A stretch of 64,000 bases of DNA. Source: Bathymodiolus brooksi. Its lineage: Eukaryota; Mollusca; Bivalvia; Mytilida; Modiolidae. Location of the stretch: NCBI GenBank assembly GCA_963680875.1, contig OY804590.1, positions 19,778,640-19,842,639 of the forward strand, read 5' to 3'. A model generated the notes under the pieces. It saw nothing but the letters and a program-made list of their open reading frames with translations, did no database searches and was not told the origin of the DNA. Positions 1-15,100 of this stretch are shown in pieces. The position numbers were made by a program, and so were the translations under genes. Each line of letters starts with the position of its first letter. Within the stretch, counting starts at the first letter, position 1.

Positions 1-3000
1 GGATTCTGATTACCCCTATGATATCTTAGATCTACGGATTCTGATTACACCTATGATATCTTAGATTTACGGATTCTGATTACCCCGTTGATATCTTACA
101 TTTACGGATTCTGATTGCCCCTATGATATCTTAGAATTACGGATTCTGACTACCCCGTTGATATCTTAGAGTTACGCTTCTGATTACCCCTATGATATCT
201 TAGATTTACGGATTCTGATTACGCCGTTGATATCTTAGATTTACGGATTCTGATTACCCCTATGATATCTTAGATTTACGGATTCTGATTACCCCAATGA
301 TCTCTTAGATTTACGGATTCTGATTACCTCTATGGTATCTTAGATTTACGGATTCTGATTACCTCTATGATAACTTAGATTTACGGATTCTAATTACCCC
401 TAAGATATCTTAGATTTACGGATTCTGATTACCCCTATGATATCTTAGATTTACGGATTCTGATTACCCCTATGATATCTTAGATTTACGGATTCTGATT
501 TCCCCGTTGATATCTTAGATTTACGGATTCTGATTACCCCTATGATATCTTAGATTTACGGATTCTGATTACCCCTATGATATCTTAGATTTACGGATTC
601 TGATTACCCCTATGATATCTTATAGTTACGGCTTCTGATTACCCCTATGATATCTTAGATTGACGGATTCTGATTACCCCTATGATATCTTAGATTTATG
701 GATTCTGATTACCCCTATGATATCTTAGATTTACGGATTCTGATTGCCCCTATGATATCTTAGGCTTACGGATTCTGATTACCCCTATGGTATCTTAGAT
801 TTACGGATTTTGATTGCCCCTATGATATCTTAGATTTACGGATTCTGATTAACCCTATAATATCTTAGATTTACGGATTCTGATTACCCCTATGATATCT
901 TAGATTTACGGATTCTGATTACCCCTATGATATCTTAGATTTACGGATTCTGATTACCCCTATGATATCTTAGATTTACGGATTCTGATTACACCTATGA
1001 TATCTTAGATTTACGGAATCTGATTGCCCCTATGATATCTTAGATTTACGGATTCTGATTGTCCCTACGATATCTTAGATTTACGGATTCTGATTACCCC
1101 GTTGATATCTTAGATTTACGGATTCTGATTACCCCTATGATATCTTAGATTTACGGATTCTGATTTCCCCGTTGATATCTTAGATTTACGGATTCTGATT
1201 ACCCCTATGATATCTTAGATTTACGGATTCTGATTACCCCTATGATATCTTAGATTTACGGATTCTGATTACCCCTATGATATCTTATAGTTACGGCTTC
1301 TGATTACCCCTATGATATCTTAGATTGACGGATTCTGATTACCCCTATGATATCTTAGATTTATGGATTCTGATTACCCCTATGATATCTTAGATTTACG
1401 GATTCTGATTGCCCCTATGATATCTTAGGCTTACGGATTCTGATTACCCCTATGGTATCTTAGATTTACGGATTTTGATTGCCCCTATGATATCTTAGAT
1501 TTACGGATTCTGATTACCCCTATAATATCTTAGATTTACCGATTCTGATTACCCCTATGATATCTTAGATTTACGGATTCTGATTACCCCTATGATATCT
1601 TAGATTTACGGATTCTGATTACCCCTATGATATCTTAGATTTACGGATTCTGATTACACCTATGATATCTTAGATTTACGGAATCTGATTGCCCCTATGA
1701 TATCTTAGATTTACGGATTCTGATTGTCCCTACGATATCTTAGATTTACGGATTCTGATTACCCCGTTTATATCTTAGATTTACGGATTCTGATTACCCC
1801 TATGATAACTTAGATTTACGGATTCTGATTACCCCTATGATGTCTTAGATTTACGGATTCTGATTACCCCTATGCTATCTTAGATTTACGGATTCTGATT
1901 ACCCCTATGATATCTTAGATTTACGGATTCTGATTACCCCGTTGATATCTTAGATTTACGGATTCTGATTACACCTATGATATCTTAGATTTACGGATTC
2001 TGATTACCCCGTTGATATCTTACATTTACGGATTCTGATTGCCCCTATGATATCTTAGATTTACAGATTCTGAATACCCCTATGATGTCTTAAATTTACG
2101 GATTCTGATTACCCCTATGATATCTTAGATTTACGGATTCTGATTACTCCTATTATATCTTAGATTTACGGATTCTGATTACCCCTATGATATCTTAGAA
2201 TTACGGATTCTGACTACCCCGTTGATATCTTAGAGTTACGCTTCTGATTACCCCTATGATATCTTAGATTTACGGATTCTGATTACGCCGTTGATATCTT
2301 AGATTTACGGATTCTGATTACCCCTATGATATCTTAGATTTACGGATTCTGATTACCCCAATGATCTCTTAGATTTACGGATTCTGATTACCTCTATGGT
2401 ATCTTAGATTTACGGATTCTGATTACCTCTATGATAACTTAGATTTACGGATTCTAATTACCCCTAAGATATCTTAGATTTACGGATTCTGATTACCCCT
2501 ATGATATCTTAGATTTACGGATTCTGATTACCCCTATGATATCTTAGATTTACGGATTCTGATTTCCCCGTTGATATCTTAGATTTACGGATTCTGATTA
2601 CCCCTATGATATCTTAGATTTACGGATTCTGATTACCCCTATGATATCTTAGATTTACGGATTCTGATTACCCCTATGATATCTTATAGTTACGGCTTCT
2701 GATTACCCCTATGATATCTTAGATTGACGGATTCTGATTACCCCTATGATATCTTAGATTTATGGATTCTGATTACCCCTATGATATCTTAGATTTACGG
2801 ATTCTGATTGCCCCTATGATATCTTAGGCTTACGGATTCTGATTACCCCTATGGTATCTTAGATTTACGGATTTTGATTGCCCCTATGATATCTTAGATT
2901 TACGGATTCTGATTACCCCTATAATATCTTAGATTTACGGATTCTGATTACCCCTATGATATCTTAGATTTACGGATTCTGATTACCCCTATGATATCTT

Positions 3001-4130
3001 AGATTTACGGATTCTGATTACCCCTATGATATCTTAGATTTACGGATTCTGATTACACCTATGATATCTTAGATTTACGGAATCTGATTGCCCCTATGAT
3101 ATCTTAGATTTACGGATTCTGATTGTCCCTACGATATCTTAGATTTACGGATTCTGATTACCCCGTTGATATCTTAGATTTACGGATTCTGATTACCCCT
3201 ATGATATCTTAGATTTACGGATTCTGATTTCCCCGTTGATATCTTAGATTTACGGATTCTGATTACCCCTATGATATCTTAGATTTACGGATTCTGATTA
3301 CCCCTATGATATCTTAGATTTACGGATTCTGATTACCCCTATGATATCTTATAGTTACGGCTTCTGATTACCCCTATGATATCTTAGATTGACGGATTCT
3401 GATTACCCCTATGATATCTTAGATTTATGGATTCTGATTACCCCTATGATATCTTAGATTTACGGATTCTGATTGCCCCTATGATATCTTAGGCTTACGG
3501 ATTCTGATTACCCCTATGGTATCTTAGATTTACGGATTTTGATTGCCCCTATGATATCTTAGATTTACGGATTCTGATTACCCCTATAATATCTTAGATT
3601 TACCGATTCTGATTACCCCTATGATATCTTAGATTTACGGATTCTGATTACCCCTATGATATCTTAGATTTACGGATTCTGATTACCCCTATGATATCTT
3701 AGATTTACGGATTCTGATTACACCTATGATATCTTAGATTTACGGAATCTGATTGCCCCTATGATATCTTAGATTTACGGATTCTGATTGTCCCTACGAT
3801 ATCTTAGATTTACGGATTCTGATTACCCCGTTGATATCTTAGATTTACGGATTCTGATTACCCCTATGATAACTTAGATTTACGGATTCTGATTACCCCT
3901 ATGATGTCTTAGATTTACGGATTCTGATTACCCCTATGCTATCTTAGATTTACGGATTCTGATTACCCCTATGATATCTTAGATTTACGGATTCTGATTA
4001 CCCCGTTGATATCTTAGATTTACGGATTCTGATTACCCCGTTGATATCTTACATTTACGGATTCTGATTGCCCCTATGATATCTTAGATTTACAGATTCT
4101 GAATACCCCTATGATGTCTTAAATTTACGG
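1..4130. repeat. 2,064-bp higher-order repeat in the 35-bp satellite
   Basis: Diagnostic variants recur at a fixed spacing. The TTTCCCCGTTG variant is at 501, 1166, 2565 and 3230, and the ACGCCG variant is at 221 and 2285. The 501 to 1166 and 2565 to 3230 spacings are 665 bp (19 x 35). The 501 to 2565, 1166 to 3230 and 221 to 2285 spacings are 2,064 bp (59 x 35, minus 1 from the 34-bp unit). The same ordered variants return at 6516, 6796 and 7461, all offset by 6,295 bp from the first copy, so the left 11 kb is a set of rearranged copies of one block. I infer repeated unequal exchange or block amplification. Confidence 0.85.
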
Positions 4131-7100
4131 ATTCTGATTACCCCTATGATATCTTAGATTTACGGATTCTGATTACTCCTATTATATCTTAGATTTACGG
4201 ATTCTGATTACCCCTATGATATCTTAGAATTACGGATTCTGATTACCCCGTTGATATCTTAGATTTACGGATTCTGATTACCCCTATGATAACTTAGATT
4301 TACGGATTCTGATTACCCCTATGATGTCTTAGATTTACGGATTCTGATTACCCCTATGCTATCTTAGATTTACGGATTCTGATTACCCCTATGATATCTT
4401 AGATTTACGGATTCTAATTACCCCGTTGATATCTTAGATTTACGGATTCTGATTACCCCGTTGATATCTTACATTTACGGATTCTGATTGCCCCTATGAT
4501 ATCTTAGATTTACAGATTCTGAATACCCCTATGATGTCTTAAATTTACGGATTCTGATTACCCCTATGATATCTTAGATTTACGGATTCTGATTACTCCT
4601 ATTATATCTTAGATTTACGGATTCTGATTACCCCTATGATATCTTAGAATTACGGATTCTGATTACCCCGTTGATATCTTAGAGTTACGCTTCTGATTAC
4701 CCCTATGATATCTTAGATTTACGGATTCTGATTACGCCGTTGATATCTTAGATTTACGGATTCTGATTACCCCTATGATATCTTAGATTTACGGATTCTG
4801 ATTACCCCTATGATGTCTTAGATTTACGGATTCTGATTACCCCTATGCTATCTTAGATTTACGGATTCTGATTACCCCTATGATATCTTAGATTTACGGA
4901 TTCTGATTACCCCGTTGATATCTTAGATTTACGGATTCTGATTACCCCGTTGATATCTTACATTTACGGATTCTGATTGCCCCTATGATATCTTAGATTT
5001 ACAGATTCTGAATACCCCTATGATGTCTTAAATTTACGGATTCTGATTACCCCTATGATATCTTAGATTTACGGATTCTGATTACTCCTATTATATCTTA
5101 GATTTACGGATTCTGATTACCCCTATGATATCTTAGAATTACGGATTCTGATTACCCCGTTGGTATCTTAGATTTACGGATTCTGATTACCCCTATGATA
5201 TCTTAAATTTACGGATTCTGATTACCCCTATGATATCTTAGATTTACGGATTCTGATTACCCCTATGATATCTTAGAGTTACGCTTCTGATTACCCCTAT
5301 GATATCTTAGATTTACGGATTCTGATTACGCCGTTGATATCTTAGATTTACGGATTCTGATTACCCCTATGATATCTTAGATTTACGGATTCTGATTACC
5401 CCTATGGTATCTTGGATTTACGGATTCTGAATTCCCCTATGATATCTTAGATTTACGGATTCTGATTACCCCTATGATATCTTAGATTGACGGATTTTGA
5501 TTACCCCTATGATATCTTAGATTTATGGATTCTGATTACCCCTATGATATCTTAGATTTACGGATTCTGATTGCCCCTATGATATCTTAGGCTTACGGAT
5601 TCTGATTACCCCTATGGTATCTTAGATTTACGGATTTTGATTGCCCCTATGATATCTTAGATTTACGGATTCTGATTACCCCTATAATATCTTAGATTTA
5701 CGGATTCTGATTACCCCTATGATATCTTAGATTTACGGATTCTGATTACCCCTATGATATCTTAGATTTACGGATTCTGATTACCCCTATGATATCTTAG
5801 ATTTACGGATTCTGATTACACCTATGATATCTTAGATTTACGGATTCTGATTACCCCGTTGATATCTTACATTTACGGATTCTGATTGCCCCTATGATAT
5901 CTTAGATTTACAGATTCTGAATACCCCTATGATGTCTTAAATTTACGGATTCTGATTACCCCTATGATATCTTAGATTTACGGATTCTGATTACTCCTAT
6001 TATATCTTAGATTTACGGATTCTGATTACCCCTATGATATCTTAGAATTACGGATTCTGACTACCCCGTTGATATCTTAGAGTTACGCTTCTGATTACCC
6101 CTATGATATCTTAGATTTACGGATTCTGATTACCCCTATGATATCTTAGATTTACGGATTCTGATTACCCCTATGATATCTTAGATTTACGGATTCTGAT
6201 TACACCTATGATATCTTAGATTTACGGATTCTGATAACCCCGTTGATATCTTACATTTACGGATTCTGATTGCCCCTATGATATCTTAGATTTACAGATT
6301 CTGAATACCCCTATGATGTCTTAAATTTACGGATTCTGATTACCCCTATGATATCTTAGATTTACGGATTCTGATTACTCCTATTATATCTTAGATTTAC
6401 GGATTCTGATTACCCCTATGATATCTTAGAATTACGGATTCTGACTACCCCGTTGATATCTTAGAGTTACGCTTCTGATTACCCCTATGATATCTTAGAT
6501 TTACGGATTCTGATTACGCCGTTGATATCTTAGATTTACGGATTCTGATTACCCCTATGATATCTTAGAGTTACGGATTCTGATTACCCCAATGATCTCT
6601 TAGATTTACGGATTCTGATTACCTCTATGGTATCTTAGATTTACGGATTCTGATTACCTCTATGATAACTTAGATTTACGGATTCTAATTACCCCTAAGA
6701 TATCTTAGATTTACGGATTCTGATTACCCCTATGATATCTTAGATTTACGGATTCTGATTACCCCTATGATATCTTAGATTTACGGATTCTGATTTCCCC
6801 GTTGATATCTTAGATTTACGGATTCTGATTACCCCTATGATATCTTAGATTTACGGATTCTGATTACCCCTATGATATCTTAGATTTACGGATTCTGATT
6901 ACCCCTATGATATCTTATAGTTACGGCTTCTGATTACCCCTATGATATCTTAGATTGACGGATTCTGATTACCCCTATGATATCTTAGATTTATGGATTC
7001 TGATTACCCCTATGATATCTTAGATTTACGGATTCTGATTGCCCCTATGATATCTTAGGCTTACGGATTCTGATTACCCCTATGGTATCTTAGATTTACG

Positions 7101-10100
7101 GATTTTGATTGCCCCTATGATATCTTAGATTTACGGATTCTGATTACCCCTATAATATCTTAGATTTACGGATTCTGATTACCCCTATGATATCTTAGAT
7201 TTACGGATTCTGATTACCCCTATGATATCTTAGATTTACGGATTCTGATTACCCCTATGATATCTTAGATTTACGGATTCTGATTACACCTATGATATCT
7301 TAGATTTACGGAATCTGATTGCCCCTATGATATCTTAGATTTACGGATTCTGATTGTCCCTACGATATCTTAGATTTACGGATTCTGATTACCCCGTTGA
7401 TATCTTAGATTTACGGATTCTGATTACCCCTATGATATCTTAGATTTACGGATTCTGATTTCCCCGTTGATATCTTAGATTTACGGATTCTGATTACCCC
7501 TATGATATCTTAGATTTACGGATTCTGATTACCCCTATGATATCTTAGATTTACGGATTCTGATTACCCCTATGATATCTTATAGTTACGGCTTCTGATT
7601 ACCCCTATGATATCTTAGATTGACGGATTCTGATTACCCCTATGATATCTTAGATTTATGGATTCTGATTACCCCTATGATATCTTAGATTTACGGATTC
7701 TGATTGCCCCTATGATATCTTAGGCTTACGGATTCTGATTACCCCTATGGTATCTTAGATTTACGGATTTTGATTGCCCCTATGATATCTTAGATTTACG
7801 GATTCTGATTACCCCTATAATATCTTAGATTTACGGATTCTGATTACCCCTATGATATCTTAGATTTACGGATTCTGATTACCCCTATGATATCTTAGAT
7901 TTACGGATTCTGATTACCCCTATGATATCTTAGATTTACGGATTCTGATTACACCTATGATATCTTAGATTTACGGAATCTGATTGCCCCTATGATATCT
8001 TAGATTTACGGATTCTGATTGTCCCTATGATATCTTAGATTTACGGATTCTGATTACCCCGTTGATATCTTAGATTTACGGATTCTGATTACCCCGTTGA
8101 TATCTTACATTTACGGATTCTGATTGCCCCTATGATATCTTAGATTTACAGATTCTGAATACCCCTATGATGTCTTAAATTTACGGATTCTGATTACCCC
8201 TATGATATCTTAGATTTACGGATTCTGATTACTCCTATTATATCTTAGATTTACGGATTCTGATTACCCCTATGATATCTTAGAATTACGGATTCTGATT
8301 ACCCCGTTGATATCTTAGATTTACGGATTCTGATTACCCCTATGATAACTTAGATTTACGGATTCTGATTACCCCTATGATGTCTTAGATTTACGGATTC
8401 TGATTACCCCTATGCTATCTTAGATTTACGGATTCTGATTACCCCTATGATATCTTAGATTTACGGATTCTGATTACCCCGTTGATATCTTAGATTTACG
8501 GATTCTGATTACCCCGTTGATATCTTACATTTACGGATTCTGATTGCCCCTATGATATCTTAGATTTACAGATTCTGAATACCCCTATGATGTCTTAAAT
8601 TTACGGATTCTGATTACCCCTATGATATCTTAGATTTACGGATTCTGATTACTCCTATTATATCTTAGATTTACGGATTCTGATTACCCCTATGATATCT
8701 TAGAATTACGGATTCTGATTACCCCGTTGATATCTTAGAGTTACGCTTCTGATTACCCCTATGATATCTTAGATTTACGGATTCTGATTACGCCGTTGAT
8801 ATCTTAGATTTACGGATTCTGATTACCCCTATGATATCTTAGATTTACGAATTCTGATTACCCCTATGGTATCTTGGATTTACGGATTCTGATTTCCCCT
8901 ATGATATCTTAGATTTACGGATTCTGATTACCCCTATGATATCTTAGATTTACGGATTCTGATTACCCCTATGATATCTTAGATTTACGGATTCTGATTA
9001 CCCCAATGATATCTTAGATTTACGGATTCTGATTACCTCTATGGTATCTTAGATTTACGGATTCTGATTACCTCTATGATAACTTAGATTTACGGATTCT
9101 AATTACCCCTAAGATATCTTAGATTTACGGATTCTGATTACCCCTATGATATCTTAGATTTACGGATTCTGATTACCCCTATGATATCTTAGATTTACGG
9201 ATTCTGATTTCCCCGTTGATATCTTAGATTTACGGATTCTGATTACCCCTATGATATCTTAGATTTACGGATTCTGATTACCCCTATGATATCTTAGATT
9301 TACGGATTCTGATTACCCCTATGATATCTTAGAGTTACGGCTTCTGATTACCCCTATGATATCTTAGATTGACGGATTCTGATTACCCCTATGATATCTT
9401 AGATTTATGGATTCTGATTACCCCTATGATATCTTAGATTTACGGATTCTGATTGCCCCTATGATATCTTAGGCTTACGGATTCTGATTACCCCTATGGT
9501 ATCTTAGATTTACGGATTTTGATTGCCCCTATGATATCTTAGATTTACGGATTCTGATTACCCCTATGATATCTTAGATTTACGGATTCTGATTACCCCT
9601 ATGATATCTTAGATTTACGGATTCTGATTACACCTATGATATCTTAGATTTACGGAATCTGATTGCCCCTATGATATCTTAGATTTACGGATTCTGATTG
9701 TCCCTACGATATCTTAGATTTACGGATTCTGATTACCCCGTTGATATCTTAGATTTACGGATTCTGATTACCCCTATGATAACTTAGATTTAAGGATTCT
9801 GATTACCCCTATGATGTCTTAGATTTACGGATTCTGATTACCCCTATGCTATCTTAGATTTACGGATTCTGATTACCCCTATGATATCTTAGATTTACGG
9901 ATTCTGATTACCCCGTTGATATCTTAGATTTACGGATTCTGATTACCCCGTTGATATCTTACATTTACGGATTCTGATTGCCCCTATGATATCTTAGATT
10001 TACAGATTCTGAATACCCCTATGATGTCTTAAATTTACGGATTCTGATTACCCCTATGATATCTTAGATTTACGGATTCTGATTACTCCTATTATATCTT

Positions 10101-12164
10101 AGATTTACGGATTCTGATTACCCCTATGATATCTTAGAATTACGGATTCTGATTACCCCGTTGATATCTTAGATTTACGGATTCTGATTACCCCTATGAT
10201 ATCTTAAATTTACGGATTCTGATTACCCCTATGATATCTTAGATTTACGGATTCTGATTACCCCTATGATATCTTAGAGTTACGCTTCTGATTACCCCTA
10301 TGATATCTTAGATTTACGGATTCTGATTACGCCGTTGATATCTTAGATTTACGGATTCTGATTACCCCTATGATATCTTAGATTTACGGATTCTGATTAC
10401 CCCTATGGTATCTTGGATTTACGGATTCTGATTTCCCCTATGATATCTTAGATTTACGGATTCTGATTACCCCTATGGTATCTTAGATTTACGGATTCTG
10501 ATTACCCCTATGATATCTTAGATTTACGGATTCTGATTACCCCAATGATATCTTAGATTTACGGATTCTGATTACCTCTATGGTATCTTAGATTTACGGA
10601 TTCTGATTACCTCTATGATAACTTAGATTTACGGATTCTAATTACCCCTAAGATATCTTAGATTTACGGATTCTGATTACCCCTATGATATCTTAGATTT
10701 ACGGATTCTGATTACCCCTATGATATCTTAGATTTACGGATTCTGATTTCCCCGTTGATATCTTAGATTTACGGATTCTGATTACCCCTATGATATCTTA
10801 GATTTACGGATTCTGATTACCCCTATGATATCTTAGATTTACGGATTCTGATTACCCCTATGATATCTTAGAGTTACGGCTTCTGATTACCCCTATGATA
10901 TCTTAGATTTACGGATTCTGATTACCCCGTTGATATCTTAGATTTACGGATTCTGATTACCCCGTTGATATCTTAGATTTACGGATTCTGATTACCCCTA
11001 TGATATCTTAGATTTACGGATTCTGATTACCCCTATGATATCTTAGATTTACGGATTCTGATTACCCCTATGATATCTTAGATTTATGGATTCTGATTAC
11101 CTATGATATCTTAGATTTACGGATTCTGATTACCCCTATGATATCTTTTAGATTTACGGATTCTGATTACCCCAATGATATCTTAGATTTACGGATTCTG
11201 ATTACCCCTATGATATCTTAGATTTACGGATTCTGATTACCCCTATGGTATCTTAGATTTACGGATTCTGATTACCTCTATGACATCTTAGATTTACGGA
11301 TTCTGATTACCTCTATGATATCTTACATTTACGGATTCTGATTACCCCGTTGATATCTTAGATTTACGGATTCTGATTACCCCTATGATATCTTAGATTT
11401 ACGGATTCTGATTACCCCTATGATATCTTAGATTTACGGATTCTGATTACCCCTTATGATATCTTAGATTTACGGATTCTGATTACCCTTATGATATCTT
11501 AGATTTACGGATTCTGATTACCCCGTTGATATCTTAGATCTACGGATTCTGATTACCCCTATGATATCTTAGATTTACGGATTCTGATTACCCCTATGAT
11601 GTCTTAGATTTACGGATTCTGATTACCCCTATGATGTCTTAGATTTACGGATTCTGATTACCCCTATGATATCTTAGATTTACGTATTCTGATTACCCCT
11701 ATGATATCTTAGATTTACGGATTCTGATTACCCCTATGATATCTTAGATTTACGAATTCTGATTACCCCGTTGATATCTTAGATTTACGGATTCTGATTA
11801 CCCCGTTGATATCTTAGATTTACGGATTCTGATTACCCCTATGCTATCTTAGATTTACGGATTCTGATTACCCGTATACTATCTTAGATTTACGGATTAT
11901 GATTGCCCCTATGATATCTTAGATTTACGGATTCTGATTGCCCCTATGCTATCTTAGATTTACGAATTCTGATTGCCCCTATGATATCTTAGATTTACGG
12001 ATTCTGATTGCCCCTATGATATCTTAGATTTACGGACTCTGATTGCCCCTATGATATCTTAGATTTACCGATTCTGATTGCCCCTATGATATCTCAGATT
12101 TACGGATTCTGATTACCCCTATGATATCTTAGATTTACGGATTCTGATTGCCCCTATGATATCT

Positions 12165-15100
12165 TAGATTTACGGATTCTGATTACCCCGTTGATATCTT
12201 AGATTTACGGATTCTGATTACCCCTATGATATCTTAGATTTACGGATTCTGATTACCCCTATGATATCTGAGATTTACGGATTCTGATTACCCCTATGAT
12301 ATCTTAGAGTTACGGCTTCTGATTACCCCTATGATATCTTAGATTTACGGATTCTGATTACCCCTATGATATCTTAGATTTACGGATTCTGATTACCCCT
12401 ATGATATCTTAGATTTGCGGATTCTGATTACCCCTATGGTATCTTAGATTTACGGATTCTGATTTCCCCTATGGTATCTTAGATTTACGGATTATGATTA
12501 CCCCTATGATATCTTAGATTTACGGATTCTGATTACCCCTATGATATCTTAGATTTACGGATTCTGATTACCCCGTTGATATCTTAGATTTACGGATTCT
12601 GATTACCTCTATGGTATCTTAGATTTACGGATTCTGATTACCTCTATGATATCTTAGATTTACGGATTCTGATTACCCATATGATATCTTAGATTTACGG
12701 ATTCTGATTACCCCTATGATATCTTAGATTTACGGATTCTGATTACCCCTATGATATCTTACATTTACGGATTCTGATTACCCCGTTGATATCTTAGATT
12801 TACGGATTCTGATTACCCCTATGATATCTTAGATTTACGGATTCTGATTACCCCTATGATATCTTAGATTTACGGATTCTGATTACCCCTATGATATCTT
12901 TGAGTTACGGATTCTGATTACCCCTATGATATCTTAGATTTACGGATTCTGATTACCCCGTTGATATCTTAGATTTACGGATTCTGATTACCCCTATGAT
13001 ATCTTAGATTTATGGATTCTGATTACCCCTATGATATCTTAGATTTATGGATTCTGATTACCTATGATATCTTAGATTTACGGATTCTGATTACCCCTAT
13101 GATATCTTAGATTTACGGATTCTGATTACCCCTATGATATCTTAGATTTACCGATTCTGATTACCCCTATGATATCTTAGATTAACGGATTCTGATTACC
13201 CCTATGATATCTTAGATTTACAGATTCTGATTACACCTATGGTATCTTATATTTACGGATTCTGATTACCTCTATGATATCTTAGATTTACGGATTCTGA
13301 TTACCTCTATGATATCTTACATTTACGGATTCTGATTACCCCTATGTTATCTTAGATTTACGGATTCTGATTACCCCGTTGATATTTTAGATCTACGGAT
13401 TCTGATTACCCATATGATATCTTAGATTTACGGATTCTGATTACCCCTATGATATCTTAGATTTACGGATTCTGATTACCCCTTATGATATCTTAGATTT
13501 ACGGATTCTGATTACCCTTATGATATCTTAGATTTACGGATTCTGATTACCCCGTTGATATCTTAGATCTACGGATTCTGATTACCCCGCTGATATCTTA
13601 GATTTACGGATTCTGATTACCCCTATGATATCTTAGATTTACGGATTTTGATTACCCCTATGATATCTTAGATTTACGGATTCTGATTACCCCTATGCTA
13701 TCTTAGATTTACGGATTCTGATTGCCCCTATGATATCTTAGATTTACGGATTCTGACTACCCCGTTGATATCTTAGATTTACGGATTCTGATTACCCCTA
13801 TGGTATCTTAGATTTACGGATTCTGATTACCCCTATGATATCTTAGATTTACGGATTCTGATTACCCCTATGATATCTTAGAGTAACGGCTTCTGATTAC
13901 CCCTATGATATCTTAGATTTACTGATTCTGATTACCCCGTTGATATCTTAGATCTACGGATTCTGATTACCCCTATGATATCTTAGATTTACGGATTCTG
14001 ATTACCCCTATGATATCTTAGATTTACGGATTCTGATTACCCCTATGGAATCTTAGATATACGAATTCTGATTACCCCTATGATATCTTAAATTTACGGA
14101 TTCTGATTACCCCTATGATATCTGAGATTTACGGATTCTGATTACCCCTATGATATCTTAGATTTACGGATTCTGATTACCCCTATGATATCTTAGATTT
14201 ACGGATTCTGATTGCTCCTATGATATCTTAGATTTACGGATTCTGATTACCCCTATGGTATCTTAGATTTACGGATTCTGATTACCTCTATGATATCTTA
14301 GATTTACGGATTCTGATTACCTCTATGATATCTTAGATTTACTGATTCTGATTACCCCTATGTTATCTTAGATTTACGGATTCTGATTACCCCGTTGATA
14401 TCTTAGATTTACGGATTCTGATTACCCATATGATATCTTAAATTTACGGATTCTGATTACCCCTATGATATCTGAGATTTACGGATTCTGATTACCCCTA
14501 TGATATCTTAGATTTACGGATTCTGATTACCCCTATGATATCTTAGATTTACGGATTCTGATTGCTCCTATGATATCTTAGATTTACGGATTCTGATTAC
14601 CCCTATGGTATCTTAGATTTACGGATTCTGATTACCTCTATGATATCTTAGATTTACGGATTCTGATTACCTCTATGATATCTTACATTTACGGATTCTG
14701 ATTACCCCTATGTTATCTTAGATTTACGGATTCTGATTACCCCGTTGATATCTTAGATTTACGGATTCTGATTACCTCTATGATATCTTAGATTTACGGA
14801 TTCTGATTACCCCTATGATATCTTAGATTTACGGATTCTGATTACCCCTTATGATATCTTAGATTTACGGATTCTGATTACCCTTATGATATCTTAGATT
14901 TACGGATTCTGATTACCCCGTTGATATCTTAGATCTACGGATTCTGATTACCCCTATGATATCTTAGATTTACGGATTCTGATTACCCCTATGAAGTCTT
15001 AGATTTACGGATTCTGATTACCCCTATGATATCTTAGATTTACGGATTCTGATTACCCCTATGATATCTTAGATTTACGGATTCTGATTACCCCTATGAT